Assembly: GCA_938084885.1 (NCBI GenBank)
Contig: CALKGG010000040.1
Span: 1-53,363, forward strand
Reading direction: 5' to 3'
Length of the DNA: 53,363 nt
From: an uncultured Acidimicrobiales bacterium
Lineage (GTDB): Bacteria > Actinomycetota > Acidimicrobiia > Acidimicrobiales > SHLQ01
This document shows positions 31,101 to 40,412 of the stretch, piece by piece. The translations under genes and the position numbers were made by a program. Each line of letters opens with the position of its first letter. Position 1 is the first letter of the stretch. A model generated the notes under the pieces. The model was given only the letters and a program-made list of their open reading frames with translations. It was not told the DNA's origin and did no database searches.

Positions 31101-32161
31101 GACAGCGGCCGTACCGACGGGCGATAGCCGTTGCCTTCAAGACCGTCTGTCAACACATCGGCCGAATCGACATCGACCAGCAATACCACGACGCCAGTTG
31201 GCCCCTCCGCGCTATGGGCAATCTCCATATCGAAGATGTTGACATCGAGTTCGGCCGCGAGGCTCGTAATGACGGCGAGCTGACCGCTCTCGTCCTTGAC
31301 GCGCACGCGAACTTCGGCCAGGCCGGGAGGCAACGTGGCACTTGCGGGCAGGTTCACCCGAGCGTCTCGTGCGGTTTGTAGCGTCGCCTCGATCCCCGCA
31401 GTATCGGCCGTCGCAACGTACCCCCGGAGGCGTTGAAGGCGACTGATGACCTCGTCGAGCGCGTCGGTAATGGCCTCCCCGTTTTGCACACAAATCGGCG
31501 GCCAAATCGACGGAGAACCCGCCGCGATGCGGGTCATATCGCGAAAGCCTCCCGCCGCAAGGCGCAGCATGGCTGCGTGCTCATCGGAACGAGTAGCCGC
31601 GACATTCATCAACGCTGCCGCCGTCAGATGCGGCACGTGAGACACCGTCGCGACCATCCGGTCATGCGATGCCGGCGCCAGCGTCAGCGGGTCGGCGCCG
31701 ATTGCCGTAACAAGATCGTGCATCGCGGCGAACGTCTCATCAGAGGTCGACGGCGTTGGACAGATCACCCACGCCGCGCCACGAAACAATTCCATGCGGG
31801 CACCGTCGAGCCCGCTCTGCTCAGACCCAGCCATTGGATGCGAGGGGATAAACCGGGCGTCGTCGACAGCCGAAGCAATCGGCCCTTTCACGCTTCCCGT
31901 GTCGGTCACCCACCCCGGCGTCTCGCGAAGCGCACGCTGCACACCCTCGACAATCGCATCCACCGGCGTCGCCACAACCGTGAGCTCAGCATCAGCCGGA
32001 AGCCCAGCGCTTGCAATGACCCCGTCGGCAATCGCCCGCTCAACAGTCACTGGATCGCGATCAACACCGCCGACCTGGAAACCCATGTGCGTGAGCCAAT
32101 GGGCAACGCTTCCTCCAATGAGGCCAAGACCAATGACCCCCGCGGTTCGTACGTCAGACAT
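31097..32161 (-). CDS. tyrA: Prephenate dehydrogenase with C-terminal ACT domain
   Basis: A 354-residue TyrA, oxidising prephenate (or arogenate) with NAD(P) in tyrosine synthesis. The nucleotide-binding GVIGLGLIGGSVAHWL is at residues 8-23. The active-site SHPMAGSEQSG is near 110 and VSHVPHLTAAALMN near 175. From about residue 285 an ACT-type domain follows (VRVRVKDESGQLAVITSLAAELDV), which probably senses tyrosine. It starts 12 bases after rluB and shares ATGA with aroA-cmk, so tyrosine and chorismate synthesis are coupled to the scp operon. Confidence 0.92.
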   Translation of the reverse strand: MSDVRTAGVIGLGLIGGSVAHWLTHMGFQVGGVDRDPVTVERAIADGVIASAGLPADAELTVVATPVDAIVEGVQRALRETPGWVTDTGSVKGPIASAVDDARFIPSHPMAGSEQSGLDGARMELFRGAAWVICPTPSTSDETFAAMHDLVTAIGADPLTLAPASHDRMVATVSHVPHLTAAALMNVAATRSDEHAAMLRLAAGGFRDMTRIAAGSPSIWPPICVQNGEAITDALDEVISRLQRLRGYVATADTAGIEATLQTARDARVNLPASATLPPGLAEVRVRVKDESGQLAVITSLAAELDVNIFDMEIAHSAEGPTGVVVLLVDVDSADVLTDGLEGNGYRPSVRPLS

Positions 32162-32173
32162 AGAGATCCGAGC

Positions 32174-32944
32174 CTATTCGCTCTCGTCGGGCGCCACATC
32201 GGCCTCGGCTCGCGCCGCAGCATCTGCCTCTTCAACTCCAGCAACGTCGGTCTCGAGCGAACGAACTTCGGCGCTCGTCAAGTCACGCCACTCCCCCGGT
32301 TTCAACGAAGGGTCGCTCACCGAACCAATCCGAGACCGCACAAGTCGCGTCACCTCATGGCCAACAGCAGCACACATTCGACGCACCTGACGGTTGCGAC
32401 CCTCATGGATCACAATCTTGAGCAATCCGGGCGAAAGCTCGGAAACTTTCGCAGGCGACGTGCGACCATCGTCGAGATCAACACCCTCTCGGAGCGCACG
32501 AAGTGTCCCCCGACTCGGCGAGCCAGTGACGCTCACCAAGTACTCCTTTTCGACGCCGTAGGACGGATGGGTCAACCGCTGGGTGAGACCACCGTCGTTT
32601 GTGAGCAGGATCAGCCCCTCGCTGTCGGCATCGAGGCGACCAATTGGATACAGGCGAACGTCCGCATCGACCAAATCAACCACCGTGGTGCGCCCATGAG
32701 TATCGGATGCAGACGAGATGACGTCCTTTGGCTTGTTCAACAGCACGGTCCGCCGAGTCGCGTCGATCGACACCACGGCACCGTCCACCCGCAGCTCATC
32801 GACGCTTGGATCAACTTTGTCGCCGAGGGTCGCCAAGACGCCGTTGATGAGCACGCGACCGTCCTCGATCATGTCCTCACACACGCGCCGGCTCGCAACC
32901 CCGGCAGCGGCGAGCGCTTTCTGCGCCCGCTGCACATTGCTCAT
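32174..32944 (-). CDS. rluB: 23S rRNA pseudouridine synthase RluB family
   Basis: A 256-residue pseudouridine synthase of the RsuA/RluB group. The S4 RNA-binding domain is at residues 1-60 (QRAQKALAAAGVASRRVCEDMI). The catalytic Asp is in GRLDADSEGLILLTNDG (about residue 101), and the EGRNRQVRRMCAAVGHEV motif is near 178. The acidic C-terminal tail (EEADAAARAEADVAPDESE) is not part of the fold. The ATG overlaps the scpB stop (ATGA). Placement after scpB is the standard order in actinobacteria and firmicutes. Confidence 0.94.
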   Translation of the reverse strand: MSNVQRAQKALAAAGVASRRVCEDMIEDGRVLINGVLATLGDKVDPSVDELRVDGAVVSIDATRRTVLLNKPKDVISSASDTHGRTTVVDLVDADVRLYPIGRLDADSEGLILLTNDGGLTQRLTHPSYGVEKEYLVSVTGSPSRGTLRALREGVDLDDGRTSPAKVSELSPGLLKIVIHEGRNRQVRRMCAAVGHEVTRLVRSRIGSVSDPSLKPGEWRDLTSAEVRSLETDVAGVEEADAAARAEADVAPDESE

Positions 32945-33822
32945 TCCTGTTCCCGCAGCGTGCTGTCCTGCGCAGCAAGCGTGCTGTCCTGCGCAGCAAG
33001 CGTGCTGTCCTGCGCAGCAAGCGTGCTGTCCTGCGCAGCAAGCGTGCTGTCGGTCAGATCGAGCACAACAGCGCCATCGTCATCGGTGCCCTCTTCATCG
33101 GCACTCACCTCGGTGGGCTCGGCATCGACGGGCGCCGGCGCGTCGGCCGCATCGAAACGCAGACCGTGCTCGAGTGCCTCGACAACCTCAGGAGCCGGAA
33201 CAAAATCGCCCAAATCGGGAAGGTCGAGAATCGAATCAATATTCATCCGCTCAAGAAACACCGACGTTGTTCCGTACAGCACAGCCTGACCAGGCCCCGG
33301 GTCTCGGGAAACCTCGGCAATGTAGCCACGATGATTGAGGGTTCGCATCACCGCATCGACAGACACCCCGCGGATCGACGCCACCTGGGCCCGCGAGATG
33401 GGCTGTTTGTAGGCGACAATCGCCAGAGTCTCCAGCGCCGCAGCTGACAAACGCGTCGTTTGGCCCTCCAGAACAAAACGCTCGACGTACGGAGCTTTCG
33501 CCGGGTGGCTTTGGTAGCGGTAGCCTCCAGCGACCCGGGCAAGAATGAACCCGCGGCCCTGCGCCCGATAGTCCTCGTCAAGCGCCGCACACGTGGCCTC
33601 CACTGCATCCACGCTCGCTTCGACAAGCTGGGCCAACAAGCGGGGCTCGATCGGCCGCTCAGCGACCATCAAGATCGCTTCGATCGCCGCTGTCAGCTCC
33701 TCGGGAAGTGCCCCATCGCCCGCTACCCCCGAAACCGAAGTGGTGGGTGTCCCGTCACCAGGCTCAGAAGTGGCGGGCATCTCGTTGGCTCGCGTCGATT
33801 CAGGTTCTATGTCTGTGTTCAC
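32941..33822 (-). CDS. scpB: Segregation and condensation protein B
   Basis: A 293-residue ScpB, the winged-helix kleisin-interacting subunit of the SMC condensin complex. The family core runs from ELTAAIEAILMVAERPIEP (about 36) to the second winged helix with TLAIVAYKQPISRAQVASIRGVS (about 135), ending near 215. The family is usually about 180-250 residues. Here an acidic tail is followed by four perfect copies of a heptad, STLAAQD, and a final STLREQE. The GTG start directly follows the scpA stop codon (TAAGTG), implying tight coupling. Confidence 0.93.
   Translation of the reverse strand: MNTDIEPESTRANEMPATSEPGDGTPTTSVSGVAGDGALPEELTAAIEAILMVAERPIEPRLLAQLVEASVDAVEATCAALDEDYRAQGRGFILARVAGGYRYQSHPAKAPYVERFVLEGQTTRLSAAALETLAIVAYKQPISRAQVASIRGVSVDAVMRTLNHRGYIAEVSRDPGPGQAVLYGTTSVFLERMNIDSILDLPDLGDFVPAPEVVEALEHGLRFDAADAPAPVDAEPTEVSADEEGTDDDGAVVLDLTDSTLAAQDSTLAAQDSTLAAQDSTLAAQDSTLREQE
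32958..33051 (-). repeat. 21-bp in-frame tandem repeat in scpB
   Basis: Four perfect copies of a 21-base unit (plus-strand GCGTGCTGTCCTGCGCAGCAA) at 32958-33041, plus ten bases of a fifth. The unit is seven codons and encodes the heptad STLAAQD in ScpB, so gain or loss of a copy would not break the frame. Perfect identity at every synonymous site points to recent expansion or ongoing slippage. Confidence 0.95.
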
Positions 33823-34602
33823 TTATCCGTCGTATCTGTCGATTGCGAGAGCGGCCCGAGCGTCGGCGGCGTCCCCGCCGATCCACTCGAGTTGAATATT
33901 TCCAAAGGCTTCCGGCTGGCGAATATCGACCAGCCCCTGTTTAAAGAGTTCGAGCACGGCCAAGAACCGCACCACCACCTCAAGGCGGTCCACCAAATCC
34001 GACGTGAGCGCGCGGAAGCTGACACGCCCAGCGCCGGGCAACTCGTCGAGAAACTCCATCACAGCGTCAGATACCGACGCCGTCACGGCGCTGACGTGAT
34101 AGAGGTCGAGGACCGGCTCGGGCTTCGGCGTCAGACCGCGAATTGCTGCATCGCGCAGATCCAACACGTCGAGGCCCTCGAGCATGTCGGGCGCAACGCC
34201 CATGAACTCGTCTTCCATGCCCGCAACGCGCGGGTAGGTACGGCGCCCCGCTTCATGGAACCTGCGAAGCACGCTCGATGCGTCCTTAAACGTCTTGCAT
34301 TCGACCAGGCGAGACAGCAGCAGGTCGCGCTCCTCAAAGAGCGCAAGCTCGTCGTCAAGATCGAACGAATCGTCGTCGGGAAGCAGCCGTCGCGCCTTGA
34401 GTTCAACAAGTGTCGCGGCGATCAACAAGAACTCGGTAGCGATCTCGAGATCGAGAGTATCCATCTTTTCGAGTTCGGCGAGGTACGCATCGACGATGGT
34501 CGCCAACGAAATCTCATAAAGCTCGACCTCTTCAGCGAGGATCAAGTGCAGGAGAAGATCGAAGGGTCCGTTATAGACCTGGGTTTCCACCTCGAATGCC
34601 AC
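33823..34602 (-). CDS. scpA: Segregation and condensation protein A
   Basis: A 259-residue kleisin ScpA that bridges SMC heads in chromosome condensation. The N-terminal NGPFDLLLHLILAEEVELYEIS (residues 11-32, conserved start) and FLLIAATLVELKARRLLP (about 58) are the family signatures, and the C-terminal winged helix contains VVRFLAVLELFKQGLVDI. Start is a GTG at 34602 with TACGAT seven bases upstream, so this leads the six-gene run scpA-scpB-rluB-tyrA-aroA::cmk-plsC. ParA, usually upstream in mycobacteria, is absent here. Confidence 0.94.
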   Translation of the reverse strand: MAFEVETQVYNGPFDLLLHLILAEEVELYEISLATIVDAYLAELEKMDTLDLEIATEFLLIAATLVELKARRLLPDDDSFDLDDELALFEERDLLLSRLVECKTFKDASSVLRRFHEAGRRTYPRVAGMEDEFMGVAPDMLEGLDVLDLRDAAIRGLTPKPEPVLDLYHVSAVTASVSDAVMEFLDELPGAGRVSFRALTSDLVDRLEVVVRFLAVLELFKQGLVDIRQPEAFGNIQLEWIGGDAADARAALAIDRYDG

Positions 34603-34609
34603 GGCGGTG

Positions 34610-34615
34610 ATCGTA
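34610..34615 (-). promoter_or_regulatory. Leaderless -10 candidate for scp operon
   Basis: TACGAT on the minus strand, seven bases before the GTG at 34602. Confidence 0.5.
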
Positions 34616-34651
34616 TCTCCGCTGGGGCCGATACTGCATCTCCGGGGCTTC

Positions 34652-34657
34652 TAGTCT
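34652..34657 (+). promoter_or_regulatory. Leaderless -10 candidate for photolyase
   Basis: TAGTCT, seven bases before the ATG at 34665; divergent partner of the scpA hexamer in a 62-base gap. Confidence 0.55.
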
Positions 34658-34664
34658 GTCGACG

Positions 34665-36047
34665 ATGAGTACAACAGCGGTCGCGTGGTTCAGAAACGAC
34701 CTTCGTTTGGAGATGAACCCGGCGTGGGCAACAGCCACCCACGACTCGGACACAGTCGTACCAATGGTCTGCATCGACCCGAACCTGCTCGATTCGGTTG
34801 GGCCCTTCCGTCGCAACCTCTACCTGGCAAACGTCGCCGCGCTCGATTCGGAGTTGCGTACCTTAGGCGGTGAACTGTCGGTGGTCGTCGGCAACCCGCG
34901 GACCCTCATACCTGAGATCGTCCGAGCCGTCGATGCGCATTCGTTGCACTTCAACCGAACCGCAAGCGCATTTGGGCGCTCCCGAGACAACACAATCGCC
35001 GCGAATCTGCACCGCACCCGCCACGTCACCCATTGGGGAACGTTGCTTACTGAACCCGGCACCGTCCTTACCGGCAAGGGCACGCTGTCCAAGGTGTTCA
35101 CACCATTTTGGCGAAAGTGGGTCACCACTCCCCTGCCAGAACCACCGCCTGGCGGCAACGCACGCCTCGGTGTCCTGCCAACCAACGCGCTCGCCGCCTC
35201 CGTGCCGCGCACACTCCCGTACTTTGATCGGCCGATCATTGAACCAGGCAACGACGCAGCGCACGCTGCATTGGCACGCTGGCTCGAGTCTGTCGACAAC
35301 TACCTCGATACCCGCGACATCCCATCGATCGAGGGCACCTCCCAACTGTCGGCACACCTCAGATTTGGCACTATTGCACCGCGGACCCTCTTCGACATCG
35401 TTGCGAGCAGCACCTCCGGGCGCGAAGGGTTCATCCGCCAACTCGCTTGGCGAGACTGGTACGCCCACATGCTCCTCGAAACCCCACAGATGATCGATCA
35501 TGCGGTCAAGAGCGAATACGACAAGGTCGAGTGGCGCCACGACCCGAACGGTCTCCATGCCTGGCAGCACGGCAAGACCGGCTATCCAATCGTCGACGCC
35601 GGCATGCGCCAACTCGCTGCAACTGGATGGATGCACAACCGAATCCGAATGATCACCGGATCGTTCTTGGTCAAAAACCTGCTCATCGACTGGCGCGAAG
35701 GCGAGCGCTGGTTCCGCCATCTCCTCATCGACGCCGAACCATCCCAAAACGCCGGCAACTGGCAATGGGTCGCCGGAACCGGCACCGACGCCGCCCCCTA
35801 TTTCCGTGTCTTCAATCCAATCACCCAGAGCCGTAAGTTCGACCCAACCGGCGACTACATCCGTCGATGGGTGCCAGAGCTTCGCGGCCTCACCAACAAG
35901 GCAATCCACGCGCCGTGGGAGTCGGCGCCCCTCGACCTCGCAGCGGCCAACGTCATTCTCGGCGACACCTACCCACCCCCAATCGTCGACCATAGTTTCG
36001 CGAGGGAACGCGTGCTCGCCGCCTACAAATCGGCGTTGGGCAAATAA
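34665..36047 (+). CDS. phr: Deoxyribodipyrimidine photolyase
   Basis: A 460-residue class I photolyase/cryptochrome that repairs UV pyrimidine dimers with light. The N-terminal alpha/beta domain starts [16 protein letters not shown] (residues 6-21). The FAD-binding helical domain contains [17 protein letters not shown] (about 225), [24 protein letters not shown] (about 303), WMHNR and [21 protein letters not shown] (about 364), including the tryptophan nearest the flavin and the conserved Asn. The overall pattern favours CPD repair, but cryptochrome function cannot be ruled out. It has its own predicted leaderless promoter. Confidence 0.93.
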   Translation: MSTTAVAWFRNDLRLEMNPAWATATHDSDTVVPMVCIDPNLLDSVGPFRRNLYLANVAALDSELRTLGGELSVVVGNPRTLIPEIVRAVDAHSLHFNRTASAFGRSRDNTIAANLHRTRHVTHWGTLLTEPGTVLTGKGTLSKVFTPFWRKWVTTPLPEPPPGGNARLGVLPTNALAASVPRTLPYFDRPIIEPGNDAAHAALARWLESVDNYLDTRDIPSIEGTSQLSAHLRFGTIAPRTLFDIVASSTSGREGFIRQLAWRDWYAHMLLETPQMIDHAVKSEYDKVEWRHDPNGLHAWQHGKTGYPIVDAGMRQLAATGWMHNRIRMITGSFLVKNLLIDWREGERWFRHLLIDAEPSQNAGNWQWVAGTGTDAAPYFRVFNPITQSRKFDPTGDYIRRWVPELRGLTNKAIHAPWESAPLDLAAANVILGDTYPPPIVDHSFARERVLAAYKSALGK

Positions 36048-36074
36048 CTTCGCCGAGCTCTGATCAGTGCGAGG

Positions 36075-38270
36075 TCAGATCTTTTCGAGCAACGGCCGCG
36101 GATCGACGCGAGCCTTCACGTTCTGCCCGAAGCTGCGCGTCTCGCCGAGCTGACGGTCGAACGAATCAACCTCGCGCCACACGTTGTCAGCGGCCGAGGC
36201 GTCGGGTTCGCGGTCGGCATAGATCGTCGTAGTCACATATGGTGCAAGCGCACTGAGCGAAGCCGATGCATGCACACCAAGCTCACGGCGCGACGTCGAC
36301 ACGATCTCTTTGACGGTCATGTCGGGGCGAATCTCGATTCCGGCTTCGAGAAGACGGTCCTTTGACTCCTGCCAACCCGCAAGCACCCGATCGGTGGGAT
36401 CGATCAGGTTCTGACGGTGACGGCGCCGGATCAACTTCGCGAGCACGATCAAGATCATGAGCAGGATTGGGAACACCAACAAAAAGGTGCCCGACACGAT
36501 GAGCACCCGAATGGTCGGACTCACCGCAGTATCGGGATCATCGAGGTTATCGTCCTCGGTCGGGTCCGATTCTTGTGGGGTGGGACCCGATGGCGCAGGC
36601 TGACCCTCGGGGATCTGTGTGGCGTTGTCGTCGGTCGCGCCGGCTTCGCCGCTGACCGCTGGGACCGGATCGAACGGCACCCACCCAATACCCTCGAAAC
36701 GGACCTCAGGCCACGCGTCGTACTGCTCGGTGGTCACAGTATCGAGAAAGACCTCTGTCGAATCCTCGTTGACCTGGGTGATGCGGTAGCCAACAGCAAT
36801 TCGGGTCGGGATGCCTTGCTGGCGTGCTGCGAGGGCAAACGCGGTAACGAACTGGTCCCGATACCCCTCATCTTCGATGAGGAATTCGTTGATTCTTCCA
36901 AGCGCAGTCCCAGACGATGCCTCGTTGACAAGCGTGCGTTCCTCGCGAAGGAAAGCTTCGAGCGATAGAAGCTGTTCGTACGTGTTGGCCCCATCGATCT
37001 GTGTCGTGAGCGTAGTGATTGGCGAGTCACCGGGGATGTCGATGCCGGTGTCGGTGTAACGAAGATCCGACAGATCCACATTGGCCGCCGCCAGCTCCGC
37101 GCTACTTGGAGCAACCACCGTCGAAAGCACGCTGTAGTTACTCAGCTCGCCCTGGCTTCGGTCGAGGAACGTTCCCGAGACCTCATCGAACCAAATGTCG
37201 TCGCCTTGCAGGTTGGTCACCGAACCGCCCGTTGGCAGCCATGGGGACTCGGCGTCAAGAAGCTCGAAATTCTGACGGACTTCAATCGATTGGAATGGCG
37301 TTTCGATCGTCGCGATGTCTTGGGATGTTGCACTGTAGGTGGAGTCCGTCGACCACGTAACCCCGTCGTAGTTCTCGAGTGCCACGAGCGTGACCCGATC
37401 GAAGAATTCCGCCGCAGGTGCCGCTGGAAGGTCGAGCATGAACGCAGGAACGGCGGCCTCCCGCTGCGCTTTCATCTCCGCCAACGGGTTGGTCGCAGTC
37501 GACGTCACCTCTTCAGCGCGACGCAATTGGCGAGGATCGAACGGCTCGTCATTGCCAAATGGCACGACAGCGGCAATAAGCGGCACGATCAACCCAAGCG
37601 CGACCAACACCGGCGCTCCGGCGATGAGTCGTTCGCTCAGCAACCGCTCGCTCACGAACTCGGTCACCCGTTCGCTGCTCGACTGACCAACTCTCGATTG
37701 TGGAATTGCTCGGACGAGCGAAACCAACAACGCAGCTGCGACCAGGCCAGCGATCAAAACATACGATGCGACACCGGTTGGGGCCGCAAGCGGTAGCGAG
37801 AGCGCGGCGAGCAGCAGACCGGGCACGAGCACGCCAGCTGTCCCCTCGGGTCGACCCAAATAGTTCCCGGTAACCGCTCCGGCGAGCCACGCGAGGGTCG
37901 TGGCAAAGCCAATGGGTTCGGGCGCTGACGTTTCGATTGGAAGCGTCGCAGCAAGCGCATTGCGCCACCCATCAATGGTGGAGCCAACGAGCGCATCGAA
38001 CAGTTCGGCCGACGTGCCAAAGTTTGTTCCTGGCAGCAACACGGTCAGTCCAAGAAACAACAACCCGAGGATGGCGAGAATGACCGTACGCATAAAGCCA
38101 TTGAGCGAAGTCTGCGTAAGCAAAACAGCGAGAAGCCCGGCCACAAGCGACCCGGCCATGATTGGAATCACCCAGCCCGGTCCATCGAATACCCGTCCGT
38201 AGAACAGCGACGATACAACGAGCAGGAGCCCTGCTGCACTCGCTTGTCCAAGGAGAATTTGTTGTTTCAT
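36075..38270 (-). CDS. TgpA-like transglutaminase-fold membrane protein, catalytic residues lost
   Basis: A 731-residue protein with about six N-terminal transmembrane helices (residues 5-225), a periplasmic transglutaminase-like core (about 385-540), another helix (about 595) and a C-terminal cytoplasmic domain. The core has GYRDQFVTAFALAARQQGIPTR and EQYDAWPEVRFEGIGWVPFDP. Active relatives have Cys where Arg471 stands (GYC) and His where Asp518 stands (HAWPEV); both are replaced, so amide or protease chemistry of the usual type is unlikely. The third triad residue, Asp in FDP, remains. The ATG overlaps the DUF58 stop (ATGA). It is last in a moxR-DUF58-tgpA operon. Confidence 0.88.
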   Translation of the reverse strand: MKQQILLGQASAAGLLLVVSSLFYGRVFDGPGWVIPIMAGSLVAGLLAVLLTQTSLNGFMRTVILAILGLLFLGLTVLLPGTNFGTSAELFDALVGSTIDGWRNALAATLPIETSAPEPIGFATTLAWLAGAVTGNYLGRPEGTAGVLVPGLLLAALSLPLAAPTGVASYVLIAGLVAAALLVSLVRAIPQSRVGQSSSERVTEFVSERLLSERLIAGAPVLVALGLIVPLIAAVVPFGNDEPFDPRQLRRAEEVTSTATNPLAEMKAQREAAVPAFMLDLPAAPAAEFFDRVTLVALENYDGVTWSTDSTYSATSQDIATIETPFQSIEVRQNFELLDAESPWLPTGGSVTNLQGDDIWFDEVSGTFLDRSQGELSNYSVLSTVVAPSSAELAAANVDLSDLRYTDTGIDIPGDSPITTLTTQIDGANTYEQLLSLEAFLREERTLVNEASSGTALGRINEFLIEDEGYRDQFVTAFALAARQQGIPTRIAVGYRITQVNEDSTEVFLDTVTTEQYDAWPEVRFEGIGWVPFDPVPAVSGEAGATDDNATQIPEGQPAPSGPTPQESDPTEDDNLDDPDTAVSPTIRVLIVSGTFLLVFPILLMILIVLAKLIRRRHRQNLIDPTDRVLAGWQESKDRLLEAGIEIRPDMTVKEIVSTSRRELGVHASASLSALAPYVTTTIYADREPDASAADNVWREVDSFDRQLGETRSFGQNVKARVDPRPLLEKI

Positions 38271-39406
38271 GAGGGCCTCGTTATTCGATTCCACGCCCTG
38301 GCAAAGTCTTCACTTGTTTCGGCAGCGATCACCGTTGCATCGCGGACCCCTGCGGAGCGCTCGCTCCCTGTGGGGCTGAATTGTGCAACGGTGAGAACAT
38401 CGAAACGGTCTCTGAACATATTGACACGCCGCAGGTCTTCAGTCGTAGCGGTCCCGGTCAGCAGGACCATCGAGACGCCACCGAGATCGGCCTTGGCCAA
38501 GTCGAAGGCATCGTCGATCGACCCGCGAAACGACAGTCCAACCTCGGCCAGTCGGTCCATGACCTTTGCCGAGGGCATCCGCTGGTCGAGCTCGACGCCA
38601 TCGGTGGTGATCAGTCGAAACTCAAAGTTGCGGCTCATCGAGGCCACGACCACCGAAGCAGCCGCTCGGACCGCGTCTTCGAACGCGTAGCCTTCATATG
38701 ATGCGGCTCGGTTGTCGAGAATGACGAGCGATCGAGGTTGATGGGTGTCGACGTTGTGGCGCACCATCAACTTGTTGATTCGCGCCGAGGACCGCCAATG
38801 AATTTGGCGAAGGTCATCGCCGCGGACGTAGTCGCGAAGCGTGTGGAACGTAACACCACCCTCGAGCGCCTCACCACTCTCTGGGCCTTCGAGGTCGCGT
38901 GCGAACCCGCTCGGAAACGGCTCGACGGGATGCACGAGCGGATGAACCCACAGGGTTGCGGCACCCTCCTCGGGCTCACCCGAACGAACGAGCCCAAAGG
39001 GGTCTGACCTGGTGACGTCGAGTGGCCCAACACGGAAGACGCCGCGCCGCTCGGTGGGCAGCTCGGTTGTGATCACTGCCGACTCATTTGGTTCCAGACT
39101 CGGTAGTTCGAGTGGAATTTGGGTGTCGCCGAATTGCTCGAGCGCAATACCGCCCGATGTTCGACGGCGGCCCGTGTTGACGACTGTGAGCTCCGAGCGT
39201 GCGGTTCGCCCCGAGCGAACGCGTTCGGGGCTAACAACCCGAGTCGCCGACACCCGCGGACGGCGAACAATCCAGATTCGACCGATCAATACCGCCAATA
39301 GCAGCGCAATGCCGAGCGCAAGGAGCGTGTTGTAGCCCAAGATGACGCCGGCAATAGCGGCGATGCCCCCAATGACGAGGAACGACTTTCCAGCGGAGGT
39401 CAGCAA
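38267..39406 (-). CDS. DUF58 domain protein
   Basis: A 379-residue membrane protein with two N-terminal helices (FLVIGGIAAIAGVILG and LLALGIALLLAVLIG), a beta-sandwich region and the DUF58 core. The signature is FHTLRDYVRGDDLRQIHWRSSARINKLMVR (long motif, about residues 188-217), and a VWA-like fold is expected after it with LVILDNRA. DUF58 proteins pair with MoxR ATPases, perhaps as metal-dependent adaptors for envelope enzymes. The start is a TTG at 39406, 16 bases after the moxR stop; no earlier start fits. Confidence 0.9.
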   Translation of the reverse strand: MLTSAGKSFLVIGGIAAIAGVILGYNTLLALGIALLLAVLIGRIWIVRRPRVSATRVVSPERVRSGRTARSELTVVNTGRRRTSGGIALEQFGDTQIPLELPSLEPNESAVITTELPTERRGVFRVGPLDVTRSDPFGLVRSGEPEEGAATLWVHPLVHPVEPFPSGFARDLEGPESGEALEGGVTFHTLRDYVRGDDLRQIHWRSSARINKLMVRHNVDTHQPRSLVILDNRAASYEGYAFEDAVRAAASVVVASMSRNFEFRLITTDGVELDQRMPSAKVMDRLAEVGLSFRGSIDDAFDLAKADLGGVSMVLLTGTATTEDLRRVNMFRDRFDVLTVAQFSPTGSERSAGVRDATVIAAETSEDFARAWNRITRPS

Positions 39407-39422
39407 GGTAGACGCCCGTCTG

Positions 39423-40412
39423 CTACTGCTCGATGCGTTCTTTTGGCGTCGGAATTTCTTGGAGCACAGCGCGCAACAGCTCGATTGAATCGATGCCTTC
39501 GAACTCTGCCTCGGGCTTCAGAATCATTCGGTGCGCCAACACCGATTCGGTGAGGTCCTTGACGTCGTCGGCGGTGACGAAGGGGCGCCCGTTCGCGGCG
39601 GCAAGCGCACGAGCGGTGCGTCCGAGCGCAATCGAGCCACGAGGGCTGACACCCAAGCGAAGCTCGGGCAACTCTCGGGTAGCTCGGACGATCGACACGA
39701 TGTATTGGCGAACGGCCGGGGAGATGTAGATCGCGTCCGCGACCCGCGCCATCTGACGCACCTCTTCGGTGCTGAGCACGGGTTCGACGTCGACTCGGGT
39801 ACGACCTGCAGGTGCGCTGTCGATGATGTCGATCTCGGCCACGGCGCTCGGATACCCAATTGCCACCCGCATCATGAAACGATCGATCTGCGCTTCAGGA
39901 AGCGAGTAGGTACCGTCATGCTCGACCGGGTTCTGGGTCGCAACGACGAGGAACGGGTTCGGCACCGGACGAGGAACACCATCGACGGTGACCTGATACT
40001 CCTCCATCACCTCGAGAAGCGACGACTGGGTCTTTGGCGAGGCACGGTTGATCTCATCGGCGAGCACCACGTTGGCAAACACGGCGCCGGGATGGAACTC
40101 AAACTCGCTGTTGGTCTGGTTGAAGATCTGAACGCCGGTAACATCCGACGGCAGCAGGTCGGGGGTGAACTGAATACGGGTCAACGTCCCGTCGACCGAC
40201 TCGGCGAGGGCCCGGGCAAGCGACGTCTTTCCAGTGCCGGGCACGTCTTCGATGAGCAGGTGGCCTTGTGCCAGCATGCACAGAAAGGCAAGTCGGATCT
40301 CACGGGTTTTGCCGTGGATCACGCGCTCGACATTGTTTACAAGTTGTTGAAAACGATCCGCGTAATTTCGAACCTCAAGGTCGAGGTCTTCGACGGCATT
40401 CACAGTAGTCAC
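39423..40412 (-). CDS. moxR: MoxR-type AAA ATPase
   Basis: A 329-residue AAA ATPase of the MoxR family, thought to act as a chaperone in maturation of protein complexes. Walker A is EDVPGTGKTSLARAL (about residue 54), Walker B is VVLADEINRASPKTQSSLLEVMEE (about 111, long motif), sensor 1 is VVATQNPVEHDGTY, and the lid ends in ELLRAVLQEIPTPKERI. The GTG at 40412 has GGAGA about 12 bases upstream, so this operon leader does not show the short-spacing promoter rule. Downstream genes are DUF58 and the transglutaminase-fold protein, a common trio. Confidence 0.93.
   Translation of the reverse strand: MTTVNAVEDLDLEVRNYADRFQQLVNNVERVIHGKTREIRLAFLCMLAQGHLLIEDVPGTGKTSLARALAESVDGTLTRIQFTPDLLPSDVTGVQIFNQTNSEFEFHPGAVFANVVLADEINRASPKTQSSLLEVMEEYQVTVDGVPRPVPNPFLVVATQNPVEHDGTYSLPEAQIDRFMMRVAIGYPSAVAEIDIIDSAPAGRTRVDVEPVLSTEEVRQMARVADAIYISPAVRQYIVSIVRATRELPELRLGVSPRGSIALGRTARALAAANGRPFVTADDVKDLTESVLAHRMILKPEAEFEGIDSIELLRAVLQEIPTPKERIEQ

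Noticed and set aside
32958..33051. Possible CRISPR-like array
   Set aside because: Units are contiguous 21-mers with no spacers and lie in frame inside scpB, so this is a coding minisatellite.
31433..33289. A 618-codon plus-strand frame with CCPAQQ-like repeats
   Set aside because: It is antisense to tyrA, rluB and scpB; the repeats are the reverse strand of the ScpB heptad array.
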